Positions 27,517 to 36,363 of a DNA stretch of 64,000 bases are shown here, in pieces; position 1 is the first letter of the stretch, and every line of letters starts with the position of its first letter. Source of the DNA: Clostridia bacterium (GTDB taxonomy: Bacteria > Bacillota_A > Clostridia > Christensenellales > Aristaeellaceae); contig BNUH01000004.1 of NCBI GenBank assembly GCA_025997215.1, positions 1 to 64,000 of the forward strand. Reading direction: 5' to 3'. A model generated the notes under the pieces. It was not told where the DNA came from, ran no database searches, and worked only from the letters and a program-made list of their open reading frames with translations. The position numbers and the translations under genes are program-made.

Positions 27517-27984
27517 TCAACCCTGATTGGCATTCAACACGCGCGTGATGGTCGTCAAGGCGTCGGATAGATCCTGGAAATCCTGCTCCGATACATTCTC
27601 GCTCCACTCGTGTACCTGCTCGACGATGGTGTTGTGAATCGCTTTCAGTTTCTCCTCACCCTCGGGCATGATGACTACGTTGACGACGCGGCGATCCACG
27701 GTATCGCGCTGACGATCGACCAGGCCCACCTCAATCAGGCGATCCACTAGCGGCGTGATGTTGGGTTTGGCGATACCCAGCCTGCGGGAAATCTCCGACA
27801 CGGACATCGATCCGGTCTCGCTGAGCATGCTCAGCACCTGCACATGGGACAGCGGAATTCCGTGCTCGGCCTGGATCGTATCCATATGCAGCAGCCGTTT
27901 ACGCAAGAGCGGGAGCGCTCTGAAGATGTTCCGCGCGATGCGATCCACCAATGCCGGATCGGTATTCTGATTAGGATTGTCCAA
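27517..27984 (-). CDS. MarR-family transcriptional regulator
   Basis: Winged-helix dimeric DNA-binding protein of 155 residues. The recognition region is S-V-S-E-I-S-R-R-L-G-I-A-K-P-N-I-T-P-L (about 63-81), followed by the wing D-R-R-V-V-N-V-V-I. The start is TTG at 27984, with GAAAGGATG upstream at a suitable distance; no ATG fits. It is transcribed divergently from the ZorA-like gene across a 273-base region and may regulate itself or that neighbour, which is inference only. Confidence 0.88.
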   Translation of the reverse strand: MDNPNQNTDPALVDRIARNIFRALPLLRKRLLHMDTIQAEHGIPLSHVQVLSMLSETGSMSVSEISRRLGIAKPNITPLVDRLIEVGLVDRQRDTVDRRVVNVVIMPEGEEKLKAIHNTIVEQVHEWSENVSEQDFQDLSDALTTITRVLNANQG

Positions 27985-28107
27985 ACGAAATCATCCTTTC
28001 GCCAAATAGATTACGAACCGCCAACTATCATTACAAGCGATTCATTGTGTAGCATCGTTACTATGTCGTGCTATCAATCCTATTATATATTCATGTCGAG
28101 ATAAAAT

Positions 28108-28183
28108 CAATACTCTTTATGAAACTTTTCTGTAGAATTTATCAGATCGGATCGAACATGCTCGCAATTTGTCGAGAGTATTG
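28108..28183. repeat. Distant inverted repeat upstream of the ZorA-like gene
   Basis: CAATACTCT (28108-28116) and AGAGTATTG (28175-28183) are perfect inverted copies 58 bases apart in the 273-base intergenic region between marR and the ZorA-like gene. A second small palindrome, GAATTAT-TT-ATAATTC, lies at 28224-28239 over the predicted -10. The rest of this intergenic stretch shows no other feature. Confidence 0.5.
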
Positions 28184-28208
28184 AGGATGAAACGCGCCTT
28201 CGATTCCG

Positions 28209-28237
28209 TTTAGATGTGGTAGGGAATTATTTATAAT
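28209..28237 (+). promoter_or_regulatory. Possible SigA promoter of the ZorAB-like pair
   Basis: TTTAGA (28209-28214), a 17-base spacer and TATAAT (28232-28237). The predicted start of transcription is only about 15 bases from ATG 28258, which would favour translation from ATG 28273. Confidence 0.4.
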
Positions 28238-28257
28238 TCTCAAGGCTTAATCCTGTC

Positions 28258-29820
28258 ATGGATGGTGAGAGAATGAACCTAACCTTAACGTGGCTGCTGC
28301 AACATCTGCCGGACGTGCTCGTTTACGGCGCGATGCTGGTAATAATGGTCTGCGCCATAATAAAATGCCTCATCCCTGTTATGCGCAGCACAACCGCCCT
28401 GCGTCACGCGGGCCAACTGCTGGTGGATTGCAGCCGCATGAAGCTGACCCGGCCGGTATGGGGCGACACGACATTCCTTGGCAAATCTCTCCAACGCGAT
28501 TGGCGGGATTATTTGCAGAATGCTGAAAGCCTCGACGCGCATGGACAACCGTGCAGTGTGGAGGATTACATCAACGAGGATTCGACCATCAATATCCCCG
28601 GGAACGCGCCGCTATCTGATCTAGTGCCGGGGCTGTTTACATCGCTGGGAATCCTTGGCACGTTCATCGGCCTAACCCAAGGATTGGGAAATATTGACAT
28701 GAACGAGATGGAGCGCACGATATCCCAAATGATCGCTGGGCTGGCGCTGGCGTTTCAAACGTCGATCGTGGGTCTCGTGTGTTCATTATCATTCAATATT
28801 CTCTTAAAAATACTGGTTGGCCGTGCGAAGCAGGCGCTCGACGCGTTCACGGATCGCTTCTATAGATATGGAGCGCCGAGGCCCATAGACACGGCGAACC
28901 AGCTCGTAGCGCTGCAGCAGGAGCAGGTCGCTGGCTTGCGAGCGTTTAGCGAAGAGTTGGGTTCGAGCCTATCCGCCGAGATCGAGAAGGCGGTGTTCCG
29001 CGCGTTACAGCCCGTCGCGCAGTCGATGGATCGATTCCTCGAGGGCACGACGCGCCAGCAGATCGAAGGCGTGCGGCACGTGGTAAACCAATTCGTGATG
29101 GCGATGGACCAGGCGCTAGAGGGACGTGTCAGCGGGCTGCGCGAGGCGCTGGAGCAGACGGTCAAGCAGCAGCAGATGCTGCGTGACGATCTGCGTACAA
29201 CCGCGCAGATTATCGGCGCGCAGACGAACGATTCTGAATCGATGCAGCGTGTGGCACGTCAGGTGTTGTCGCACTTCGATGAATACGTCAATTCGTTGTC
29301 GGAACGCTCAACTTTCTTGGATGAGCAGAATACCGGGGCCTCCGAGCTGCTAAGCCGTCTGCACAACGCCTCTGCGGAGCAGGCGGACTACCTCGTGCAA
29401 TTGCGCGAACATCAGGAAGCGCTGGAGAAATACTTACTAGATTATAACCTATGGATGCGCGGTTTCGCGGAGACGCTGGGCACGCACTCCCAGGCGCAGC
29501 GCGAGGCGCTGTCGGCCATCTCGCAGGATTTGAAGGAAGGCGCCGACCTGCTGCAGGGATCGTACGGTTCCTTTGTAGAAAATATACAAGAAGGCCTGGC
29601 TGGTGCGCTCGGTTTGTTTGACGAATCTATACAAAAACAGACCGGACGGATCACGTTAGCGCTCGACGCGATGATGCGCGGCACACCGTTCTCCCGCAGC
29701 CCGTTGAGCCAGCTGGACGACGCGGCGACGGTGCGCGAGGATATGCGCACGCTCACCCAAGCCATCCAGTCGTTAAACGAACAGTTGTCGAAACTCCAGT
29801 CCATACGCAATGCGGAATAA
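28258..29820 (+). CDS. MotA/TolQ/ExbB proton-channel protein with long cytoplasmic tail (ZorA-like)
   Basis: Predicted stator subunit of an ion-driven membrane motor. Three transmembrane segments are visible at about 20-40, 122-143 and 158-186; the last two form the MotA/ExbB channel core (F-T-S-L-G-I-L-G-T-F-I-G-L and A-L-A-F-Q-T-S-I-V-G-L). The remaining 330 residues are helical and Gln/Glu/Leu rich, like the intracellular tail of ZorA in Zorya anti-phage systems; flagellar MotA lacks such a tail. It is followed 21 bases later by a MotB-like partner. No ZorC, ZorD or ZorE gene is adjacent. Start 28258 is used; ATG 28273, preceded by GGTGAG, is an alternative. Function as defence, secretion or wall motor is open. 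Confidence 0.8.
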   Translation: MDGERMNLTLTWLLQHLPDVLVYGAMLVIMVCAIIKCLIPVMRSTTALRHAGQLLVDCSRMKLTRPVWGDTTFLGKSLQRDWRDYLQNAESLDAHGQPCSVEDYINEDSTINIPGNAPLSDLVPGLFTSLGILGTFIGLTQGLGNIDMNEMERTISQMIAGLALAFQTSIVGLVCSLSFNILLKILVGRAKQALDAFTDRFYRYGAPRPIDTANQLVALQQEQVAGLRAFSEELGSSLSAEIEKAVFRALQPVAQSMDRFLEGTTRQQIEGVRHVVNQFVMAMDQALEGRVSGLREALEQTVKQQQMLRDDLRTTAQIIGAQTNDSESMQRVARQVLSHFDEYVNSLSERSTFLDEQNTGASELLSRLHNASAEQADYLVQLREHQEALEKYLLDYNLWMRGFAETLGTHSQAQREALSAISQDLKEGADLLQGSYGSFVENIQEGLAGALGLFDESIQKQTGRITLALDAMMRGTPFSRSPLSQLDDAATVREDMRTLTQAIQSLNEQLSKLQSIRNAE

Positions 29821-29841
29821 CCCACGGGGAGGCGTTAACAA

Positions 29842-30963
29842 TTGCAGGTAAATCGCCGTAAATCAAGCGTCAGGCGTGAGAATGCCAGCTACTGGATGAG
29901 CTATTCAGACGTAATGGCGGCGTTATTGTTAATGCTTTCATTATTGTTATTCTTTTATGTGAACCAATACATGACGGCGCAGCAGAATCGCGAGAAAGAG
30001 GTCGCCGCGAAGGAGGCGCAGCTGCGCACCCAGGAGGAACTGTTGGAGCGAACCGAATCGCTGCTGGCGCAGAAGGCCGAGGAGCTAGCGCTGGCCAATT
30101 CGACGCTGACAAACCAGCGGGTCGAGTTGGACGATAGAAACCTGAAGCTGGAAGATTCGCTGGCGCGGCTCGCCCAGCAGCAGTTGGATCTCGACGAGCA
30201 AAAAGCGCTGCTGGCGCTGGCGCTTCAGGAAGCGGATCGAACGCGCGAGCAGCTGGATACCAAGCAAAGCGAATTGGATCAAACCGCCCTGCGGTTGTCA
30301 CAACAGGACAAAGAGTTGCTGTTACAACAACTAGACGTTGAAAACCTCAAGCAGCTTTTGGCAAACAAGACCCAGCAGATCGGCCAGCAGCAGGTGTTGA
30401 TCGACCAGATGGTCGGCGTTCGGGCCGCCATCATCGAGCAGTTGCGCGACTCATTGGCCTCGGCGAACATCAACGTGAATGTGGATCAAAACACAGGCGC
30501 GATCACGTTGAGCAGCGCGGTTTTCTTCGACTACGGTTCTTCGACCATCAAGCCAAGCGGCAAGACGCTGCTCAACACGTTCATCCCGGTTTACGTCCGA
30601 ACGTTGTTGGCTGGCGACGACAGCCAGTACGTATCCGAATTGATTGTCGAAGGCCACACTGACACCACTGGATCGTACGAATACAACCTAAACTTGTCGC
30701 AGCAGCGTGCGTACAACGTGGTAAACTACATCCTTTCCGACCAGATGACGGCGCTGACACCTCAAGAAAAGCTGACCCTGCGCGACAAGGTTACGGCGAA
30801 CGGCCGCTCATTCAGCGAATCGATCCTAAGCCCGGACGGCACCGAGAATGCCGAGGCGTCTCGGCGCGTGGAGTTCAAGTTCCGGCTTAAAGATGATGAG
30901 ATGATAAATAGTATGAGCGCCATCCTCAACGGCATGAGCGAGAATGCGCAGGATTTGGAATAA
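29842..30963 (+). CDS. MotB/OmpA-like peptidoglycan-binding motor protein with coiled-coil stalk (ZorB-like)
   Basis: Partner of the preceding channel. A single transmembrane helix (about 24-44) begins with the ion-carrying aspartate D23 in W-M-S-Y-S-D-V-M-A-A, as in MotB, TolR and ZorB. Residues 46-200 form a long Gln/Glu/Leu-rich coiled coil. The OmpA-like domain (about 225-360) contains V-F-F-D-Y-G-S-S-T-I, then E-G-H-T-D-T-T-G (D274) and L-S-Q-Q-R-A (R289), the residues that hold diaminopimelate. The start is TTG 29842 with GGGGAGG before it. Most ZorB proteins are shorter; the 150-residue stalk may span the thick Gram-positive wall. Confidence 0.8.
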   Translation: MQVNRRKSSVRRENASYWMSYSDVMAALLLMLSLLLFFYVNQYMTAQQNREKEVAAKEAQLRTQEELLERTESLLAQKAEELALANSTLTNQRVELDDRNLKLEDSLARLAQQQLDLDEQKALLALALQEADRTREQLDTKQSELDQTALRLSQQDKELLLQQLDVENLKQLLANKTQQIGQQQVLIDQMVGVRAAIIEQLRDSLASANINVNVDQNTGAITLSSAVFFDYGSSTIKPSGKTLLNTFIPVYVRTLLAGDDSQYVSELIVEGHTDTTGSYEYNLNLSQQRAYNVVNYILSDQMTALTPQEKLTLRDKVTANGRSFSESILSPDGTENAEASRRVEFKFRLKDDEMINSMSAILNGMSENAQDLE

Positions 30964-30984
30964 CCCTGCGCCATACATATTATA

Positions 30985-32103
<1,119 letters not shown>

Positions 32104-32134
32104 TTGGTTCATCCTTTCGGATAGAGTTTGCACA

Positions 32135-32182
32135 ATTATACCACAAGTCGGCCGTTTCATCATCCACCGAATGTGGTATAAT
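32135..32182. promoter_or_regulatory. Back-to-back extended -10 promoters forming an 11-bp inverted repeat
   Basis: ATTATACCACA (32135-32145) and TGTGGTATAAT (32172-32182) are perfect inverted copies. Each provides a TGG-TATAAT extended -10, one reading toward the dehydratase gene and the other toward the importer operon. Neither has a good -35. Confidence 0.6.
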
Positions 32183-32233
32183 AATGCCAGGGTGAGACGT
32201 CGGAGTTACCCGGAAAGAGAGTGTATACTTATA

Positions 32234-33211
32234 ATGAGGAACGCAAGATTATCTAAAACAGTCGCACTATTGTTGGTTGTAATGATGCTCGGACTGTTAA
32301 GCAGCTGCGCCATTGCGGAAACGCCAATCATAAAGGCGAACATCGTAGCGCTCAAAGGCCCGACCGGGATCGGCATGGTGGAAATGATAGCGAATCCTGG
32401 CGAAGAGTGGTCGTTCACGCTGGCTGGATCCCCGGACGAGATCGTCGCGGCCATCGCCAGCGGTTCTGCGGATATAGCCGCCGCACCTACCAACTTAGCC
32501 GCTACGTTGTACAACCGTTTGAATGGCGGCGTCCAGATCATCGCTCTGAATACGCTAGGCGTGCTGCACATACTTGAGCGCGGCGATTCCATCCAATCCG
32601 TTGCGGATCTCGAAGGCCGGACGCTCTATTCAACAGGCCAAGGCGCAACGCCTGAATACGCCATTCAGTATATACTAAAACAATCTAGCGTGAATGCAAC
32701 GCTGGAATTCAAGGGCGAACACTCGGAATTGGCGACGCTAGCCGCCGCTGACGAGGTTGATCTGGTCATGCTGCCCGAGCCGTTCGCCACCAGCCTGCAG
32801 GTTCAGAATCCTAACTGGCGGCGCGCGCTGGATGTAACAGAACTATACCAAGCGGCGGCAGAATCGGCGGGGCAGCCGGATGCCGCGCTCTCGATGGGCT
32901 GCGTGATCGTCAGGAGAGAATTCGCCGAACAACATCCAGAAGTCGTGAACGCATTCCTAGACGCACATCGAGCATCGGTGGCATTCGTCCAGACGAATCC
33001 TGATGAGGCCGCAAAATTAACCGAGCAAGCGGGGATAATGCCCAGCGCGGCGGTTGTGCTGAAGGCGCTGCCAGGCACCAACATCACCTTCGTCGATGGC
33101 GAAGCGATGCGCGCACGGATCGAACCGTTCTTCCAAATACTGTTCGACGCTAACCCCAACTCGATTGGCGGCGCAATGCCCGGCGATGACTTCTACTATA
33201 TAGCTCAATAG
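32234..33211 (+). CDS. ABC transporter substrate-binding lipoprotein (NitT/TauT, NMT1/THI5-like)
   Basis: Predicted surface lipoprotein binding a small organic solute. The signal sequence ends in the lipobox L-S-S-C (C25). The mature part has two alpha/beta lobes, with S-A-D-I-A-A-A-P-T-N-L-A and Y-S-T-G-Q-G-A-T-P-E-Y as in SsuA/TauA/ThiY relatives. The frame extends far upstream, but M-R-N-A-R-L-S-K at 32234 gives a proper signal peptide; a GAAAGAGAG lies slightly far upstream. It heads a three-gene importer operon. The ligand (sulfonate, nitrate, pyrimidine or other) cannot be decided. Confidence 0.85.
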   Translation: MRNARLSKTVALLLVVMMLGLLSSCAIAETPIIKANIVALKGPTGIGMVEMIANPGEEWSFTLAGSPDEIVAAIASGSADIAAAPTNLAATLYNRLNGGVQIIALNTLGVLHILERGDSIQSVADLEGRTLYSTGQGATPEYAIQYILKQSSVNATLEFKGEHSELATLAAADEVDLVMLPEPFATSLQVQNPNWRRALDVTELYQAAAESAGQPDAALSMGCVIVRREFAEQHPEVVNAFLDAHRASVAFVQTNPDEAAKLTEQAGIMPSAAVVLKALPGTNITFVDGEAMRARIEPFFQILFDANPNSIGGAMPGDDFYYIAQ

Positions 33212-33238
33212 CCCGCACAAATATTAGCACTAACGCCG

Positions 33239-34075
33239 ATGTTTGCGACACGAATTGACAATGATCGTAAAGCCCAGACCGGATGGATACATTCGGTCTG
33301 GGCTATAGTCGCGCCGCTGGCATTCTGGGGTGCGCTATGGTTCGTCGCGTACCGTTCGATCGGGAAGGATCTGCTGTTCGCTTCCCCCGTTCAAGTGCTG
33401 CGACAACTGTCGGATATTGTCAGAAGCCCAGCGGCATGGCGCGCAATCGCGGTCTCACTGACGCGAATGTTGTCAGCATTCCTACTGGGGGTTGTGAGCG
33501 GCTGCCTGATATCGGCGCTGACCAGCGCGTCACGTTTAGCGGACATACTCCTGCGGCCCGCGCTGACAGCGATCCGCGCGACGCCTGTCGCCTCGTTCAT
33601 CATACTCGCGCTGGTGTGGCTGCGCGGCGCATACGTGCCCGTGTTCGCGGCGACACTGATGGTTCTGCCCATAATTTGGGCAAATCTGACAGAAGGAATA
33701 GCCGCCGTTGATAAAGATTTACTGGAAATGGCGCAAGTGTTCCACCTCGGACGCTTGCGCACCATCCGCCATATCATCCTGCCCAGTCTGCGCGGCACAT
33801 TCCTAGCGGCGTGCAACGCGTCGATCGGGCTATGCTGGAAGGCGATGATCGCCGCCGAAGTGCTCAGCGTGCCGCGCGATGCCATGGGTACACAGCTATA
33901 CAACGCTAAGGTTTATCTGCGGACGGATACGCTCTTCGCATGGACACTACTGATTATATTATTGAGCACAGCGATAGAGCGTTTATTCTTACGGTTAACT
34001 CGCTCGCGTTTGAATAATTATCCAAATTCACCTGTCGAAAATGGCAACAAAGAAGGCTCCAACCATGCAGAATGA
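33239..34075 (+). CDS. ABC transporter permease (NitT/TauT, SsuC-like)
   Basis: Integral membrane subunit of 278 residues with five or six helices. The EAA loop is L-L-E-M-A-Q-V-F-H-L-G-R-L near residue 165, and S-F-I-I-L-A-L-V-W-L is typical of the family. The start ATG 33239 has no evident SD. It lies 27 bases after the binding-protein stop and may depend on coupling. An 11-bp inverted repeat falls at codons 11-22. The end overlaps the ATPase gene by 11 bases. Confidence 0.85.
   Translation: MFATRIDNDRKAQTGWIHSVWAIVAPLAFWGALWFVAYRSIGKDLLFASPVQVLRQLSDIVRSPAAWRAIAVSLTRMLSAFLLGVVSGCLISALTSASRLADILLRPALTAIRATPVASFIILALVWLRGAYVPVFAATLMVLPIIWANLTEGIAAVDKDLLEMAQVFHLGRLRTIRHIILPSLRGTFLAACNASIGLCWKAMIAAEVLSVPRDAMGTQLYNAKVYLRTDTLFAWTLLIILLSTAIERLFLRLTRSRLNNYPNSPVENGNKEGSNHAE
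33271..33304. repeat. Perfect 11-bp inverted repeat within the permease 5' end
   Basis: AGCCCAGACCG (33271-33281) and CGGTCTGGGCT (33294-33304) flank a 12-base loop. Its core CAGACCG/CGGTCTG is the same motif repeated in rsmB and around the marR terminator. Confidence 0.7.
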
Positions 34076-34643
34076 ACGCGAATCCATCCAGTTCATCAAC
34101 GTAACGATACGCTTCGGCGAAAAAATAATTTTGGATAACTTCAATTGGACGCTACCCATCGGAGCGCGCGTGTGCGTCGGCGGGCCGTCGGGCATCGGTA
34201 AGACAACCCTGCTTAGGCTAATGGCGCGTTTGTCACAACCGGACGCTGGCACGATTCTCGGACTGCCGACGCGCGTTTCCTACCAATTCCAGGAAAACCG
34301 GCTGCTTCCATGGTACACCGCCCAGCGCAACCTATCCCTTGTCTCCGACGAACCCGCCACTTGGCTCGAACGCGTCGGACTATCCGCCGACGCGCTCCGT
34401 TTTCCACATGAACTCTCTGGCGGAATGCGCCGCCGACTCGCCTTGGCCCGTGCATTGGCCGCGCCTGCGCCGCTGCTCCTGCTGGACGAACCCTTCTTGG
34501 AACTGGACAGCGACAGCAAATCCCGCATCATCGCGTTAGTGCGCGAGCAGATTGAACGTAACTGGATAATCCTGGTAACGCACAACGCCCAAGACGCCGA
34601 TGCATTGGGCTGGGATTACGCCTTACCGTTGTCAACGCATTAA
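34065..34643 (+). CDS. ABC transporter ATP-binding protein (SsuB/TauB-like)
   Basis: Energises the NitT/TauT-type importer. Walker A is G-G-P-S-G-I-G-K-T-T, the signature is L-S-G-G-M-R-R-R-L-A-L-A-R, Walker B is L-L-L-L-D-E-P-F and the switch histidine is in L-V-T-H-N. At 192 residues it is shorter than the usual 240-260, with a compact Q-loop region (Y-Q-F-Q-E-N-R-L-L-P-W). ATG 34065, with AAGAAGG eight bases before it, is preferred to ATG 34041. Its stop overlaps the convergent yunB stop by four bases. Confidence 0.85.
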   Translation: MQNERESIQFINVTIRFGEKIILDNFNWTLPIGARVCVGGPSGIGKTTLLRLMARLSQPDAGTILGLPTRVSYQFQENRLLPWYTAQRNLSLVSDEPATWLERVGLSADALRFPHELSGGMRRRLALARALAAPAPLLLLDEPFLELDSDSKSRIIALVREQIERNWIILVTHNAQDADALGWDYALPLSTH

Positions 34644-35293
34644 GGTTTTAAGTCCAAAATATTGCTCGGCGCGACGTTTGCGTAGGTGTTGGGCACCTGC
34701 CCGATGAGTATGGATTCCGCAAGCAGGACCTGCGTGGATGCGTCCGACACGGACGAGGCTGTGGGGATGACCATCCTCACAGTCGCTTGAATTTTCAAGT
34801 AAATCCTATGCCGCGTCTGGTTGATGCCTGCCGACGAGAAGTCATCGATGAACTCGATCGTTGCCGAGCCCATCGGGATGATGTTGACGTGGATGCCCGG
34901 CCCGCGCCCGGCCAGCATCCGGACGCCCGTCACCGCGCCGATCGGGATGCGCAGTTCGGCCGTCGACAGCTCGTTCAGGTTGCGTTGGGCCAGCAGCGCG
35001 GCGCGCGCGCCTAGTTCGGTCATGCGCATCGTGTCCGTTTGCAGCATCGCCACGCGCCCATCGTTATCCGTCACAACCGTTACCAAATCTTGGTAGGAAA
35101 CCTTCTCGCGCATGAGTTCGTATACGGCGGTGTTAAGCGCGTTCACGGCCATCGCGCGCGCCTGCGCCTGCGCCATCGACATAATTATCGGCTTCAAATT
35201 GAAATCAATTACCAAAAATGCAGCTATCGATATAATGGTGATGAATAACCACAACCGCTTCAGCCGCACAGCCTTACCGCCCAAAAACCGCAT
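34640..35293 (-). CDS. yunB: Sporulation protein YunB
   Basis: Mother-cell sporulation protein of 217 residues, required for normal spore formation in B. subtilis, where it is under SigE. An N-terminal membrane anchor (about 12-30, L-W-L-F-I-T-I-I-S-I-A-A-F) is followed by P-I-I-M-S-M-A-Q-A-Q-A-R and the conserved R-I-P-I-G-A-V-T-G segment. The ATG is preceded by a G-rich SD (GGGGGTGG). A SigE-like promoter lies directly upstream, overlapping the end of tsaC. It is convergent with the ATPase gene. Confidence 0.88.
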   Translation of the reverse strand: MRFLGGKAVRLKRLWLFITIISIAAFLVIDFNLKPIIMSMAQAQARAMAVNALNTAVYELMREKVSYQDLVTVVTDNDGRVAMLQTDTMRMTELGARAALLAQRNLNELSTAELRIPIGAVTGVRMLAGRGPGIHVNIIPMGSATIEFIDDFSSAGINQTRHRIYLKIQATVRMVIPTASSVSDASTQVLLAESILIGQVPNTYANVAPSNILDLKP

Positions 35294-35312
35294 CCCATAC
35301 CACCCCCGGTAC

Positions 35313-35343
35313 AGTGTATGCGGGCCGACGGTAGGGACTATCC
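35313..35343 (-). promoter_or_regulatory. SigE-like promoter of yunB
   Basis: On the minus strand GGATAGT (35337-35343) and CATACACT (35313-35320) are separated by 16 bases. The -10 is identical to that upstream of sigK and fits the B. subtilis SigE consensus; the -35 has the ATA core. Confidence 0.55.
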
Positions 35344-36363
35344 TATAGTTTTAAAACCCGCCGCCCTCAGCAGCCGATTCATCAATGCCAACCCAACCCC
35401 ATCGGTCGGAAACGACTCCGCAAAAGCCGCCGTCGCGCCATGTTCATCCAACGAACGCAGCGCGCTGAACAGGCTTCCGGCCAGTTGCGCGGGATCGTTA
35501 TATGAACCTATTGTTATGCAGCGTCTTGGCGCTAGCAACGCGGCTGTCTCTTCTGACAACAGAAGGATTGGTACGCTGCCTTTCGACAACGTTTCATCGT
35601 ATAATCTTGCCAATGTCGAAACTTGACACTCACCTATGACAACCGTAAGCGGTATATTTGGCGCATAATGCCTATACTTCATCCCCGGCGACGATGGAAC
35701 GGTGTCAATCTCCATCGGTGATAACGATGCCGGGTCTATAACTATGTTTGGCAAATATTCACGAAGCTCTTCAATTGTGACGCCGCCAGGCCGAAGCAGC
35801 ACGGGCGGATTCCTTGATAAATCAAGCACCGTGGATTCCACGCCAACGCTACACGCGCCGCCGTCCAGTATCAGAGGAATACAACCATCTAGATCGGCCA
35901 GCACATCCCTTGCGGTTGTGGGGCTGGGGCGGCCGCTGTGGTTTGCGCTAGGCGCGGCCAACGGTCTGCCCGTCTGACGGATCAATGCCAATGCCAATGG
36001 ATGCGCAGGCATGCGAACACCGACGGTTGTCAATCCTGCGGTAACTATGTCCGGCACAGCGTTCGTTCGTGGCAGTACGATCGTCAGTGGTCCAGGCCAG
36101 AATCGTTTGGCGAGCGTTAACGCCTGTTCGTTAATATCGGAAGCCAACAACGCCCATTCGTCCAACTGCGCGATGTGAACTATTAGCGGATTATCCGACG
36201 GCCTACCTTTGGCCTGGAATATTCGGGCGACAGCGGTGGGGTTTGTCGCGTCCGCGCCTAGGCCATACACCGTCTCCGTCGGGAATGCGGCTACGCCGCC
36301 GTTCATCAATATTTGCGCGGCCTCGGTCAGTCCATCAGCGCCGAGGAGGATGCGCGTCGTCAT
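35338..36363 (-). CDS. tsaC: L-threonylcarbamoyladenylate synthase (Sua5/TsaC family)
   Basis: Makes threonylcarbamoyl-AMP for t6A37 modification of tRNA. The N-terminal YrdC domain has [12 protein letters not shown] and K-G-R-P-S-D-N-P-L. The C-terminal part (about 235-340) is the Sua5-specific domain, so at 341 residues this is the two-domain Sua5 form (YwlC in B. subtilis). Its ATG overlaps the prfA stop by ATGA. It ends the rpmE-DUF1385-prmC-prfA-tsaC operon; no terminator was seen before the yunB promoter. Confidence 0.94.
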   Translation of the reverse strand: MTTRILLGADGLTEAAQILMNGGVAAFPTETVYGLGADATNPTAVARIFQAKGRPSDNPLIVHIAQLDEWALLASDINEQALTLAKRFWPGPLTIVLPRTNAVPDIVTAGLTTVGVRMPAHPLALALIRQTGRPLAAPSANHSGRPSPTTARDVLADLDGCIPLILDGGACSVGVESTVLDLSRNPPVLLRPGGVTIEELREYLPNIVIDPASLSPMEIDTVPSSPGMKYRHYAPNIPLTVVIGECQVSTLARLYDETLSKGSVPILLLSEETAALLAPRRCITIGSYNDPAQLAGSLFSALRSLDEHGATAAFAESFPTDGVGLALMNRLLRAAGFKTIG

